From assembly GCF_905220415.1 (NCBI RefSeq), contig NC_059556.1:9560501-9624500 (forward strand): a stretch of 64,000 bases of DNA. Direction: 5' to 3'. The translations under genes were made by a program, and so were the position numbers. The DNA is from Colias croceus. Its lineage: Eukaryota; Arthropoda; Insecta; Lepidoptera; Pieridae. Within the stretch, counting starts at the first letter, position 1; every line of letters starts with the position of its first letter. Of this stretch, positions 1-10,972 are shown piece by piece. A model generated the notes under the pieces. That model was not told where the DNA came from and did no database searches. It saw only the letters and a program-made list of their open reading frames with translations.

Positions 1-2624
1 AAATATTTTTCTTTAAAAAATATAGTACCTTCGTCAGTTTTACACGTTTACAACTAAAAGTGAGAAGATAAACTATTCACGTCTTGTAGCGTATCTTTTT
101 ATATGTAGGTAATAGCATAACCGAGTTATTTATTTAACAGTTAGGTCATTATAGTATTGCCACTAGCTGCAGTCACCTTGCGAGATAAGCGCTCCATTTA
201 TCACTATTGTGACGACTCGCCTCACCTCGAATTAGGACATCGAGACGACTTATTGTCCATCTTATTGCCACTTGTATATTGGATAACCACATAGATATTT
301 ACATATTATGATCAAGCTTTGTCTGAATATTAGATCAGTATGTCTAAAATTCTATATTATATGGAAAATGGTATAGGAAATAGGAATATTATAGAGAACC
401 GCTCCAGGTTTTAATTCAATAATTTTATAAATCGATACAACTAATTTATTGAATAGTTAATAGATAAATATTGTGAATCAGTGATGTTATTCAAAAGCAA
501 TCTGTATTGATGGCAAGAAAATATACTTCAATGAATTTGAAATCACATCAGTAAGAGTTATATGAACCCCAGAGCACAGCAGAGAGCAATAAGTTACGTT
601 GAGTCAGCCGAGACCCAATTTATGTGCTTAATCGAATCAAACGACTTGATCACTTGACTCAACACTTACTGCTTTCGTTTGTTTTTAGCGTGCACTGAGG
701 TCGTTGGTAGCAGAAATTAATTTTTATTTAATGTTTTGTAAGTATTATTGTTCCATTAATATTTTAACTAACTTACGGAATAAGAGACAAACTTACACTG
801 AATGCTGGTCATGGAAACGTTTGATTTGTTAAATTTCAACGGAAGCTGATGATTTTAATGTACTTAGATGAAATTCATTGCCCCTGATCATGCCCCCCGT
901 ATGGTTAAAACACCGAAATACAATGATGAGAACAATAAAATATCTTGCCACTGCGAAACCAAAAAATATTTGTACGGCATCAAGTGAATGATAAAGCGGC
1001 AATGTCCTTTATGATATTTCAAAGAAATGCAAGTTCAGTTATTTATTTAGAGTAGTATAAACTATAAAGTAGTAATATCACACGCATTGGCAACGTGGAG
1101 CTATGCGATCGGCTGTGTTCACTGTTAGAGCCGCCGCGCGCCGTGCGTGCTTCACATGTAGAATTAACAGGACCAACGACTGGACTCAAGCTCACTGCGA
1201 TCAATATACAAGTATAGATGTTTGTTTAATTTTGTATTTTTAGAAATTAAATATGCATCTATATTTGTTGATAAATAATACTTTTCTTCTTATTGTTTAA
1301 AGAGAACTGTTTACATAATTGATAATAGTGAAGATGCTTCAATTCGCTGAAAAAGGTCCTTTATCCATCAGGAATGCACTAGAATTTACTTTCACGAATA
1401 GTTTCACACTATCTGTGAAAAGCATCATATCAACAAGTTGCGTAATGTAAGGCTGTGTGCGCATTACAAAAATAAGTTTTTGTGAACTGCACTATTGTTT
1501 TTGTGTTGGAGTTTCGTAAGCAGTCCCACGTTTTATTGTTGTTTCGTAGCCACCTCGTGACGCGCGCGGTGTCGACGACATGCTACTTGCATATTTCAAA
1601 CAAATATCTAATTTTTACTGTTTGTTTGTTTTCATTACTTCATATCAACCATATGCAAATAATGATCTTTAATTATGATTCCAGAAATTCTTCAGACGTA
1701 TGTCTATCAGCTTTATGCCTTGTTCGCTTATGACATTGTTGTTTGCTCTATTTTGATATTTCTCAAGTCCAAATATCGCTGTAATCGAAGCCGAAATAAG
1801 ATCTATCTGGAAGTAAGTATGTCGTCGTTGCACAAGTTGCCGCATTTCGTTTGAAATCGTTTCGGATAATCTGTTACGTCATTTTAATTGCAAGTAGATC
1901 ATACTGTGCATTTAGATACTTTTTGCTGTATCAATTCGGATAATCTCTCGGTTACTTTTATAAATACGTTATCAATTTAATTTTAATGATAAAACCATTG
2001 TATCCATGTAAGTGGGAGCAAACGAAATTTTCCGACATTCAATAATACAAAATGAATGTACGTCGTTTTTACTCTGATATCGCTATCATTATCGTCGCGT
2101 TACTCGTAAAATTATCAGTTTAATTTTACACAAAATGAAAGTCATTTATTATATCACAAACATATACCTAGTTATTGCAAGTTGCAACCATCTTATTAGT
2201 TATTATCTATCCCATAATGCGAAAAACGAACAGATTTACGATATCGACTAACTAAATAAACGTAGTAAGTAAGTGGAGTAATAGCAAGATATTTTTTTGA
2301 TGACCAGTTTATTTATGACTTTTTAGTTACTTATAGCTAAGTACATAAAAATGAAAAATGAAAATATATTTGTTTAAAAACCGGTAAGGTTAAGGTTTTA
2401 CACAGTTACAATTGTATATTTTATATGTTGCACGTTTTACATACATTTGGCTTTATCAAACATACAAGCAATAAGTTTTTTAGTTATAGCCTATAGTTTA
2501 TAACCAATGTAAACAGTTTATAAGTAAGAAGTATCTGTCCATCAAATAACGTAGGTATTCTATTTTCTTGTTTAGCGTACCATGAATAAAGCATACTAAC
2601 ATAATATGTCTACAATGTTTCCAG
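1..2624 (+). other. Non-coding DNA, probably an EHD-gene intron
   Basis: No convincing coding region is seen on either strand; the only open frame is an 83-codon AT-rich stretch near 1482-1733. The stretch ends in a good acceptor just before the EHD exon at 2625 (tttccag), so it most likely belongs to the intron upstream of that exon. The GTPase/ATPase exons of the EHD gene are not found here and must lie beyond the left edge. Confidence 0.55.
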
Positions 2625-2795
2625 GCGGCGCGTTCGAGGGCGTGGAGGACCAGGTGTCGCCGTTCGGGTACGGGCGCGGCGAGGGCGTGGACGCGGGCCA
2701 CGGCGACCCCGAGTGGATATGCAGCAAGGAGAAGCCGCACTACGACCAGATCTTCCAGTCGCTCGGGCCCATCGACGGCAAGGTCACCGGCGCCG
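2625..2795 (+). CDS. Past1: EHD-family (Past1/EHD1-4) exon: linker before the EH domain
   Basis: EHD proteins are dynamin-like ATPases that tubulate and cut endosomal membranes; they carry a C-terminal EH domain that binds NPF-motif partners. This exon encodes the segment between the helical domain and the EH domain: GGAFEGVEDQ, then GEGVDAGHGDPEWICSKEKP, then YDQIFQSLGPIDGKVTGA. The family has the matching pattern GGAFDG, EWVV..KPTYDEIF and PVNGKITGA. The acceptor is tttccag and the donor is GCCG followed by GTACGC. The last base G joins CG of the next exon to restore an alanine codon, so the splice keeps phase. The 5' exons are outside the window. The frame also stays open past the donor (see the next entry). 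Confidence 0.9.
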
Positions 2796-3511
2796 GTACG
2801 CTCGCCCTGTCCACCTCCCGCTCGCTGGCGCTGGCCCGCGTGCTGGCCGCCCGCCCGCAGCTGCGCGCGCCGCTCACCGTGGACACCGCGCTGCAGGCGC
2901 TGCTCTCCTCCACGCAGCACTGCTCGCAGCTGGCCGAGCTGTGCACGCGGCGCACGGACGGGGAGGGCTTCGCGCGCGTGGCCGACGTGCTGGCGCTCGC
3001 CACGCAGAACTGCTCCACCATCTCCCAGTTCTTGATGAACGAGTCGGCCGGCGACGGCGGCCGCCTGTCGCGGGGCGTCTCCGTCCACAGCCTGGCCGAC
3101 ACGCTCGGCTCGGACGACAATAATCAGCCGGAGGAAATGTCTCAGCCGGCGTCTAGAAATGAAGACGTCGACTCCGACTCGGATACGACGGAAAATGACA
3201 TCATTCCCGCCTCTAGAGGAGTCGTCGAGTCCGTCTGTTTCTATGTCAAACTCGTTTTCTATCTTTTCGTCAACTTGATAATGACGCTGTTTCTGATAGA
3301 TTTGACTTTCAAAACCGTAGCTTACATATTGACGAATAAGATGTATTTCGAGTTCACGGTGTCGAAGTCGGCGGAGGGTTGGCTGGAGCAGGCCCGCGCG
3401 GTGGCCTACGGTCCCGAGCTGCAGACTGTGCGGATTCATTCCGTCTTGAATCTCCTCAACCGCAAAAATATTATTAATATTCTTAAATATTTTCTAGACG
3501 ACTTCAACTGA
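2796..3511 (+). CDS. In-frame read-through extension of the EHD exon; possible alternative C-terminus
   Basis: The EHD reading frame continues without a stop for 238 codons past the splice donor at 2795/2796 and ends in TGA at 3509-3511. Codon use looks coding: the first 110 or so codons end mostly in G or C, like the neighbouring real exon. The encoded tail has an alanine/leucine-rich helical part (SLALARVLAARPQLRAPL), an acidic serine/aspartate stretch (NEDVDSDSDTTEND), one long or two short hydrophobic segments (VCFYVKLVFYLFVNLIMTLF and LIDLTFKTVAYIL) and a polar end. There is no ATG between the EHD exon and residue 90 of the tail. The likeliest reading is a retained-intron or composite terminal exon that replaces the EH domain with a membrane-anchored tail. 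A separate gene using an internal acceptor is also possible. I do not recognise the tail. A possible polyadenylation signal AATAAA lies at about 4035. Confidence 0.5.
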
Positions 3512-3775
3512 ATCGATATAAGTCTATTAGAAACCCTTCTCGTCTGTATGCTCTCTGTGCTAGATTTAGGCTTAATGTTGTCTCTAACGAATTATGTGTT
3601 TTATACCCCCGTCAATTTTGTAGCTCCTTTTTAGTAGTTTATGCCAAGTATTTTTTATTTAAATTACATACTCTGCATCTTAGTCATCGTTTACTGATCT
3701 TATTTTTAGGTTTTGCATTACTAGTTAGATTTTTAATTAATTGGTTTTCTTCTCTTCTTAATTCTTACGCTGGAT

Positions 3776-4250
3776 ATATAAAAAAGGTCGGACAGATTCT
3801 CTGTAGCCAAGCCACATTCACACATTGGATCAGCCATTACCGATAACAAACAAACACAGTTGATTAATCTACGCATTTTAAAAATATAAAAATACAGCAT
3901 GTTTTGTTTGGTAAAATGTGGTAAAACCGTGGTGATCAAAAAATATCCATAAATCACGTTTCATAGATATGAATAATTCAATAATTTGCTTCCGATTTCT
4001 TATCTTTTTCGATTCACGTTACATAAATTTTGCAATAAATTCTTTGTATTCTTTGTCGATCTGTACTTGTAATTAATTAAAAAAAACATAAGCCATGTAA
4101 GCCAAATTAATTACTTAAATTGACTCACTGTTTATGTGTGTTGCCGCAATTATTGGTCTAAGTATTAATTTAGCGTGAGTTCAGTCAAATTCAAATTCAA
4201 ATTATTTATCTGCAAAAAAATGTGGTAAACTGTAAACAGTCCGACCTTTT
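3776..4250. mobile_element. Decayed TIR element (candidate MITE) in the last EHD intron
   Basis: Near-matching inverted ends are visible: TATAAAAAAGGTCGGACAG at 3776-3795 and its complement form GTCCGACCTTTTTATA ending near 4248. The interior is AT-rich with no ORF. A target duplication is not evident, so the boundaries are approximate. A short run of ATTCAA repeats at 4189-4204 resembles the tail of the LINE at 44.6-46.1 kb and may be a separate insertion. Confidence 0.35.
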
Positions 4251-4641
4251 TATACGTCCTTGATTTTAACGCTAATTTTCTAATTCCGTATTTCTTTATA
4301 TTCATCTCATTGCATGCAAAATTGCCGATATCTTAAAGTGATGCCGTAAGATCCGATACCTATTAGATATAAGCTACATTCAAATATTTATATAATATCT
4401 AATTTAACAGTTTTGTTGTAGTTGTTTGTTTTTCTTTTTTTAATATTATCATAAATAAAAGATATATAAGCCTTTTCACTTCATCTGAATAAAGAAGTAA
4501 ATTTAAATGTACCCATTTGAAATTAATATAAGCATTGATGTCTGACCCAAATGTTCGAAACGGCCGATAAGGTATCGGGTCTCTCGGCATCAGCGCTCGC
4601 AGCTCGTAGCTCTCGCGCCTCAAGTGTCCCTCTCTCAACAG

Positions 4642-4844
4642 CGGCGAAGACGGAGATGGTGAAGTCGAAGCTGCCCAACTCGGTGCTCGGTAAGATCTGG
4701 AAGCTGTCCGACATCGACAAGGACGGGTTCCTGGACGAGGAGGAGTTCGCGCTGGCCATGCACCTCATCCGCGTCAAGATCGACGGCCACGACCTGCCCG
4801 CCGACCTGCCGCCGCACCTCGTGCCGCCCTCCAAGCGCAACTAG
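4642..4844 (+). CDS. Past1: EHD-family terminal exon: EH domain and stop
   Basis: This exon encodes most of the EH domain. It starts AAKTEMVKSKLPNSVLGKIW and continues with the calcium-binding EF-hand loop DIDKDGFLDEEEF, then ALAMHLIRVKIDGHDLPADL and the near-invariant family ending PPHLVPPSKR, followed by N and TAG at 4842-4844. The tryptophan of GKIW is the expected NPF-pocket residue. The acceptor is tctctcaacag, and phase 1 matches the donor at 2795. The distance from the previous exon (intron of 1846 bp) and the residue-for-residue fit with vertebrate EHD C-termini make this secure. An open frame extends upstream to about 4551, but it runs through the intron and is not coding. Confidence 0.93.
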
Positions 4845-6210
4845 CTCTGCCCTCGGCTCTGCTCACACGCGGCTCCGGGACGTAGAGCTTCCAGTGTCCC
4901 TGGTGGCACCCGGAGCTCTCGCGCCCGTACAGTTCAGCCGATGGCTCTAGGGCTCCGGTGTCGCCGGTGGGCGCCAAATAACTGCGGCCCGCGAGGTGCC
5001 ACGCATTGTGGCGTTTAGACTTTCAATTTTGGGGCGTGTTATTTGGCGCCCACCGTGTCGCGTTTCGGCCCCTGCTTACTCTTGTTTTTATCGGTTTTCT
5101 CGTAATCAGTAGATGTATGCACAAGTATTGAAAATTTAGCTTTTGTGTCGTTCCGTCTCCCGCTAGATGGAAATATTGTTGAAGCAGTGGTCGAAACGCG
5201 AGCGCGGTTCCCGGTGAAACGCGACCTTTATATTATGTAATGTGAATGTTAGTGATGCGGCTCCATCGATTGTTGGCATAATATTGGACGGATGAGACTG
5301 TCGCTTCAACATATTTCTTTGTGCTAGATATCCTTATTTTTCCGATATTGTTTGTGTGGGTTCGCGTCGCTGGTGAGAGCGAGGCCGACCGAATGTTGAC
5401 CGTGTGTGACACATTGGTGTGCAATAAATTTTAAACGACATTTGCGTCAGTCCGATCATTTTATACGAGAAAATAATGAGACAAAATAGTTTTATAAAAG
5501 TTATTTTATTTTAGAGACGGTCGCCGATGTAATTTTATTATAATTTATATTATCTAGTTAGTTTTTACTTAATTTATTCAGTCATGTTTTCATTTGGTGC
5601 TTTAATTTTTGCGTAAAATTTATTTACGAGTGTTATGAAAATTATTTAATTTTATCATCCTCTTATCGTGCACGATCATTGACTTTAAGTCTTTAACCGA
5701 TATTGTTTAAATATAATTTGTTCCTATTACTAATGTGTGTATTAAATCCCTGAATTCCAAAGTCCAAAATAAACTGAATATTATGTTGTTACGTTGAATC
5801 AACTGAAGCGAGTTAATGTTAATCTCTGTGTACTTAGTATAGGCCTGCCCTGAAACCCACGAGTAACAATTATTTGCAGCATTTACTATGAACTTGAACG
5901 ATTCCTAGTGCCTTTGCATTGAAGCTTATTATTTAAATTTAGACGTTGCAATCGTAAAATATCGTTATGTATATTGTATAGTTGAAAGCTTACATCTGTC
6001 TATATCCCGAGGGGTCTATATGTAAATATGAAAGTTTTTATGGTTATGTTTTTCGAATGTGTGTTCGCGCCTTTTTGAGCGCCCCTGCGCTGTAAAAGAC
6101 ACGACATATTTTTACATTTTGCTACTGTATGTACATAATATAACTATGTAAATGTATTTATCATAAATTATACACAGAGTGTAATAAATAGTTAAGAAAT
6201 CAATTTGCTG
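4845..6210 (+). other. Past1: 3' UTR of the EHD gene with three candidate poly(A) signals
   Basis: AT-rich sequence follows the stop with no further ORF of note. Candidate AATAAA hexamers lie at 5423-5428, 5768-5773 and 6183-6188, so 3' UTRs of about 0.6, 0.9 or 1.35 kb are possible. The last signal ends about 120 bp before a MITE insertion. The first 170 bases after the stop are GC-rich and end in a repeated 'ggcgcc' motif around 4972 and 5046. Confidence 0.55.
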
Positions 6211-6312
6211 TTTCATTCCCTAATCCATTACCCATACAATAAATATTCGTCGAAAAACTTGACATCATTGGTTGCCAGAATTTGTGAACTGCATAGCCCA
6301 ATAGGTAATACA

Positions 6313-7122
6313 CTTAGATTATGGATTGGTCTCCGCGCGCGCTACGACTAGATACCGCCGGCGTACTCGAAAAATGCGGCAACTAAAAGTACGCCGAAAT
6401 CGGCGTACCCGAGCCAGTCGTGTCCACAAGCATTGTGTGGAGAGGGCGTACCGATAGTTTCTAAAGATTTTGGACAAAACCTGAAGTAAAATGCCTGTTT
6501 GTGCCATAAAACTGTTTAAAAAAAATACATAATAAGAAAGACACTGGGATCACGTACCATCAGGAATAATCGTATTATTCGATATTTCACCTGTACTTTG
6601 AAAATGTTGTTTACGAAAATACGACGCCATTTAGTGTTGCCGTACTGCATATCCCAAAAACACACTTTTAATTTGAACTTATTTTATTCATAATGTTTTT
6701 TTTTTCAATACTATTACTACCGCATATTATAAAAAAAATGATAATAACAATAATTTAATTTCTGTTTAACCTTGTTTAACTGACTCATATAATATATATG
6801 TTATTTTTTTTATTACCGCTTTTTTACTTTTAAAAAACCTTTGTGATAGTATAGTGGCATCGCAAGTAGATTTGAGTCACATGTTCATGGGTTCGATTCG
6901 GGAATCGAAATATTTTTCAAACTTCTTTCCAAGATAGCCCATTTCCCATTTATGGGGTAAAATTTATGTAGCTGGCAGTACAATTCTTCACACACACTAG
7001 CGTCCTTACAAATTGCCTTACACACACTACAGAACTGAGTTGCCGCACTCACGGAGCTATTGTTTTTAGGTGGAGCGGTATCTAGTCGTAGCGCGCGCGC
7101 GGAGACCAATCCTTAATCTAAG
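6313..7122. mobile_element. 810-bp MITE with about 45-bp TIRs and a perfect 8-bp target duplication
   Basis: The left end begins CTTAGATTATGGATTGGTCT and continues through a CGCGCGCG run to ACGACTAGATACCGC. The right end is the same sequence inverted, with one or two differences. The octamer GTAATACA lies directly outside both ends (6305-6312 and 7123-7130). An 8-bp duplication points to hAT- or P-type transposases, but the terminal bases do not identify the family. There is no intact transposase; short frames inside are chance. The interior holds a tRNA-like stretch, listed separately. Confidence 0.88.
6845..6910 (+). pseudogene. tRNA-like relic (A and B box) inside the MITE
   Basis: TAGTATAGTGG matches the A-box region of tRNA-Asp/Gly-like genes, and GGTTCGATTCG about 35 bases downstream matches a B box. 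The T-arm is followed by a short inverse (GGAATCGAA). The acceptor stem and anticodon arm do not fold convincingly. This is probably a tRNA or SINE-head fossil carried in the element, not a working tRNA. Confidence 0.4.
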
Positions 7123-7130
7123 GTAATACA

Positions 7131-7843
7131 GAATTATTAATCTATAAGTAGATAACAAAGTTGCGAGTACTATTATAGGTAGTAGCTTTTCTAATGGAGC
7201 CGTGGATCCTGGGATTAGCGCGTTCAAGTAAACAAACATTCAGCTTTATAATATTAGTAAAGATATTAGGTACCTTCTTGATTTTGTACATAATACAATA
7301 CAAATGTATGGAATTTTGTCGTTTAGAATTAACGCTCTTGACTCTTGTATTATGAATACAATGTGTATTAAATGCCGAAAATAAAGTTAACGATACAATT
7401 TCGGAATCCTAATGAAACAGGCATTTTTAAACTTTGGAACAAAAATAAGCAAAACATAACATTTGAGTTATATCTTTGTGTAGAAACTATGAATGGGCCC
7501 CTTAAAATTATGGTTTAATATTCGATAGTGCATTTATCCAGAAATTCTATGAAAAAACAGATTGAAAATATTCCTTCATTTGGCGTCACAGAACAAGAAA
7601 GAGTGGCAAATGTTGGGCAAATGGTGTAATTTTATAGAAAAAATGACAAATATCCCGAAAACCGATTTTAATAAATAACGTGCGTTTTTCTGAACCACCA
7701 CAACATCCTCTATACATATACAGGCTGTGGCGTAAGGAATGGCATAATAATACAATATAAATTATTATAATAGTGATGAAATTGGTAACATATTTTTATC
7801 GAAACATTTCCTGCGTCAATTAATTTGCGGCCGCTATGAACAT
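7131..7843. other. AT-rich intergenic DNA, nothing recognised
   Basis: Between the 810-bp MITE and the fold-back element. No ORF, RNA gene or clear repeat is seen. Confidence 0.4.
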
Positions 7844-8419
7844 TTAGTTCAGGATACATCGCCCATTTTTGCAAGTGACTACTATCAAGCTGATTTTCCG
7901 TTTGTAGCTTTATTTTGATGAGACACCGAATAATTTCGTGTACGAAACTCTCGATTGTGGTAGCTAACAGAGATAAAAGGATAATTTTTTTTGATTTGAT
8001 GGTTCTCAAATATTTATTACGCAATTTGTAGGACAATATGTCTGTTGAATTATATAAACAATAACTAAGTGAAAAAAAAAAAAATCAGCTTGTTAGTAAT
8101 CATTTATGATGACCTCGTTATCGATACACTTTGGAAAGGGGGACTCTTTGAAGTTTGAACCAACCATAGATTTTGTAGGACAAATATTTTTTCGAATAAT
8201 TTAGGTAATCTTGAGATTGAACAAAAAAAAAAATTCAGTTATTAATAAATATTTGAGAACCATCAAATCAAAAATTTTTATCCTTGTTATCTCTGTTAGC
8301 TACCACAATCGAGACTTTCGTACACGAAATTATTGAGCGTCTCATCAAAATAAAGCTACAAACGGAAAATTAGCTTGATAGTAGTCACTTGCAAAAATGG
8401 GCGATGTATCCTGAACTAA
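7844..8419. repeat. Fold-back repeat: two about 175-bp inverted arms
   Basis: Arm 7844-8019 (starting TTAGTTCAGGATACATCGCC) recurs inverted at 8243-8419, with a 223-bp AT-rich spacer. Differences between the arms are few, mostly single bases and one short indel. The left arm overlaps a 108-codon minus-strand frame that is a by-product of the repeat. It resembles a fold-back or MITE-type element; no target duplication could be defined. Confidence 0.75.
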
Positions 8420-9064
8420 TTTCACTCGCTTTCAAATATTCCAAATTAACTAAATAATAAATTCGCATTTGAATCGAGTTACCAGATTTTATATTAATAT
8501 TAAACACACGAAGTGTAAACTGCAAAACACAACACACGTCAATGAGAATTATTAGTACTTTCGCATTTATTTTTATATATGTATGAAATACGGATTTTTT
8601 TTAATGAAGAATTAACAATTAACTACCTATAGAGGATAATTTAAATAAAAGACTGCTTATTATTTTTTGGATATATTTATTCAACACCAATTATCATAGT
8701 CTTAATATCTAAGTATAATTTTGATGACCTGAACATTTGTCAGTATAGAATATACACAATATGAATAGTTTCATAATTCTATTCACTAATCTGCACGATA
8801 TGCAGTGATTTGTTTGCCCTAACTAGTATACAGAGTGTAACAGTCCACAGATTGATAAATGCAAAAGACGGAACATTTGTTTATTCTTGTAATAAATAAA
8901 TCCAAAAGCTTCGAAATATTAAATAGTGAGCGCTCGAAAGAATAATTTAATATTTTACATTCTCATAAAATAATATATTTTTATGTAGGAAACTAAATAA
9001 AAACAGGGCTAATTTGGGTTGCAACGGGGCAAGTCCACACTTAGCCTGATAAAACAATAAATGT
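8420..9064 (-). other. Region downstream of Sgt; alternative poly(A) signals
   Basis: AT-rich. On the - strand a poly(A) hexamer AATAAA lies at 8885-8880 and another near 8688. The nearest one overlaps the Sgt stop codon itself (9069-9064). No other gene is seen. Confidence 0.45.
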
Positions 9065-9931
9065 TTATTGCGCCGGGGCAGGAGGGTTGCCGCCGGGACC
9101 GCCGGGGCCGCCCGGCGGGTGCATCTGCCGCCTCAGCTGCTCCACCAGCTCCGGGTTCGCCGCCTGCATCTGTTGAGCCAGCGCTTGTCCGGCCTCCAGT
9201 AAAGCGTTCACTCCTCCAGGAGCGTTCGCTCCTGCGTTGTTATCCATTAGGCCCGAAATGAGATTCTGCATATTAGGATCTGACAAGAGCTCCGTGGCCA
9301 TATTTAATAGTGACGGGTTTTGAAGTAAGCCGCCCAGATCCATGGCCGGGCGGCCGCTCTGCGCGAGCTTCTCTTCAGTGAGGCGCAGGTTCTCCTTGTA
9401 GGACTCGTTGTCGGGCTCGAGCTGCACGGCCCGCGCGAAGGCCGCGCGCGCCTCCACGTGCCGGTCGAGCGCCGTGAGCGCGATGCCGAGGCGCCCGTGC
9501 GCCTTGCCGTAGTTGGGCTGCAGCGCGAGCGCCGCCATGCTGTCGGCCACCACCGACTCGTGCTCGCCGAGCTTGAAGTGCGCTGCGGCTCTGTTGCAGA
9601 AATAGACGGAGTTACGTGGATCTAACTCGATAGCGCGGCTGTACTTCTCTAGGGCCTCCCGATAACGCTCCGCTTTCATGCACTCGTTGCCTTCGTTTTT
9701 CAACTTTTCGGCTTCAGCTTTGATGGCGCTCGCGTTGCCGCTCTGCTGCCTGACCAGCTGCAGGAGATCCACTCCCTTTGAAATATCATCTTGAGTCAAC
9801 TCGTAGGCAGTTTCGATACACTGCACGGCGACTTCTACGCTTTCCCGGGAGTCGACGTTCAACGCGTCGCTTTCAAGTTGTTGTTTTAAAAAGTTAACTA
9901 TCCCTGCCACCACGGTCTTTACTTCCGACAT
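9065..9931 (-). CDS. Sgt: Small glutamine-rich TPR co-chaperone (SGT/SGTA), intronless, 288 aa
   Basis: Sgt is a cytosolic co-chaperone that binds Hsp70/Hsp90 tails and hands tail-anchored membrane proteins to the GET/TRC40 route with BAG6 and UBL4A. Residues 1-65 match the N-terminal dimerisation domain that docks the UBL partner. Residues 74-175 form three TPR repeats: AEKLKNEGNECMKAERYREA, YFCNRAAAHFKLG and GKAHGRLGIAL. Clamp-type residues K78, N82, N113, K143 and R147 are in place. Residues 196-228 carry the LLQNP and LSDPNMQNLI segment. The C-terminal third is methionine/glutamine-rich and ends in a glycine-proline tail. The length is a little under the usual 300-330 residues. The gene is uninterrupted, either naturally intronless or an old retrocopy that stayed intact. 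A poly(A) hexamer overlaps the stop. Start: the first ATG, with AAAC before it. Confidence 0.95.
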   Translation of the reverse strand: MSEVKTVVAGIVNFLKQQLESDALNVDSRESVEVAVQCIETAYELTQDDISKGVDLLQLVRQQSGNASAIKAEAEKLKNEGNECMKAERYREALEKYSRAIELDPRNSVYFCNRAAAHFKLGEHESVVADSMAALALQPNYGKAHGRLGIALTALDRHVEARAAFARAVQLEPDNESYKENLRLTEEKLAQSGRPAMDLGGLLQNPSLLNMATELLSDPNMQNLISGLMDNNAGANAPGGVNALLEAGQALAQQMQAANPELVEQLRRQMHPPGGPGGPGGNPPAPAQ

Positions 9932-10169
9932 GTTTTTCAGCTTTATTTATCTGATTGTAAATTACAAAGGTTATTGATAGATTAAAAACGCTATTATTGT
10001 AGCGAATATCGATACCGACAAGGAAATTGACAATTTTCTCAAAAATCAAAATGACATATCATACGTCAGAATGACAATCCAATTCATGGATCCTGCGTAG
10101 GTAGTGCTTCCCTATCAAAAAAATCAATAAGTTGATAGTACGTTTTCTAAGTACACGTTATAACTCATA
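9932..10169 (-). promoter_or_regulatory. Sgt upstream region, probable promoter
   Basis: Only 238 bp separates the Sgt start codon from a TIR element, so the promoter is short or overlaps the element. No TATA box at a convincing distance was identified; the assignment rests on position alone. Confidence 0.35.
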
Positions 10170-10972
10170 TAGGTCTACCAGAATCTGATGGCATATTTAT
10201 ATTTAAGAAATAAAAGATTTTCATGTGGCAACTTATTTGACAACTATCAAATTGGTTGTCAAATTATTTGTCTTTTTTGCAGTTGATAAATAATTTTTAG
10301 GATTTTGTCTAAAAAATCTTCGAAAATGTCGAAAAAGCCGCTGTGATCACAAGCAAGAGGTGTTGTTTATAATGTGTATAGAAAAATATTTGATGAAGAA
10401 GGGTCAAACACATCACAATTTTCAATTTAGAAGATTTTATTGGTAAATTGGACTTACCCGCTTTGATACTTTTAATTAAAAAATATTATATGTAGGTAAC
10501 TATAATATTGTTTGTTGATTGGAATATAATTTTATGAAAACTTATTACAGGAGTTTCCAATACGGCTATTCGTCAAGTCCAAGCTGTCCAAGTCAATTTT
10601 ATAATGTGTGTATCTGTTAATACTTACGAAAATAAACATAGTTTTATTTTACTTTTATTTTATTTTATAAAAAATTATAAGCAGTCTAGTTTTCTATCGA
10701 TATAACATCGATATTTTCAACTGGCATAATGATAATGAACATACAAATATAGATAAAAGTAATATGTATATTATACATGTAAGTAGTACCTACAAAATAT
10801 TAAGTGGATATCTCATTATTTGGTACAATATTGTTCACTTATGTAATGTGACTAATGATGTTGAGGACAAAATAAAAAATAAGCAGTATCAAGATCGGTC
10901 AGTCCATTTTCCCTAGGGTTGCACACTCAAAATTTTGATTTCCCCAATTGCCATCAGATTCTGGTTTACCTA
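10170..10972. mobile_element. TIR element family A, copy 1 (non-autonomous, 803 bp)
   Basis: The ends read TAGGTCTACCAGAATCTGAT and, inverted, TAGGTAAACCAGAATCTGAT. The same unit occurs inverted at 29636-30486 and 35072-35929. All three copies share an interior with TTGACAACTATCAAATTGG and a GTCGAAAAAGCC block, and none has a transposase. TA-rich flanks (AT/TA beside each end) suggest a TA-type target, but the exact duplication is unresolved. Confidence 0.88.

Noticed and set aside
2498..3439. Long minus-strand frame opposite the EHD exon
   Set aside because: It mirrors the GC-rich third positions of the + frame, is arginine/alanine-rich without family features, and runs through AT-rich intron at its end.
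6845..6910. Functional tRNA gene
   Set aside because: A and B boxes are present, but the acceptor stem and anticodon arm do not pair.
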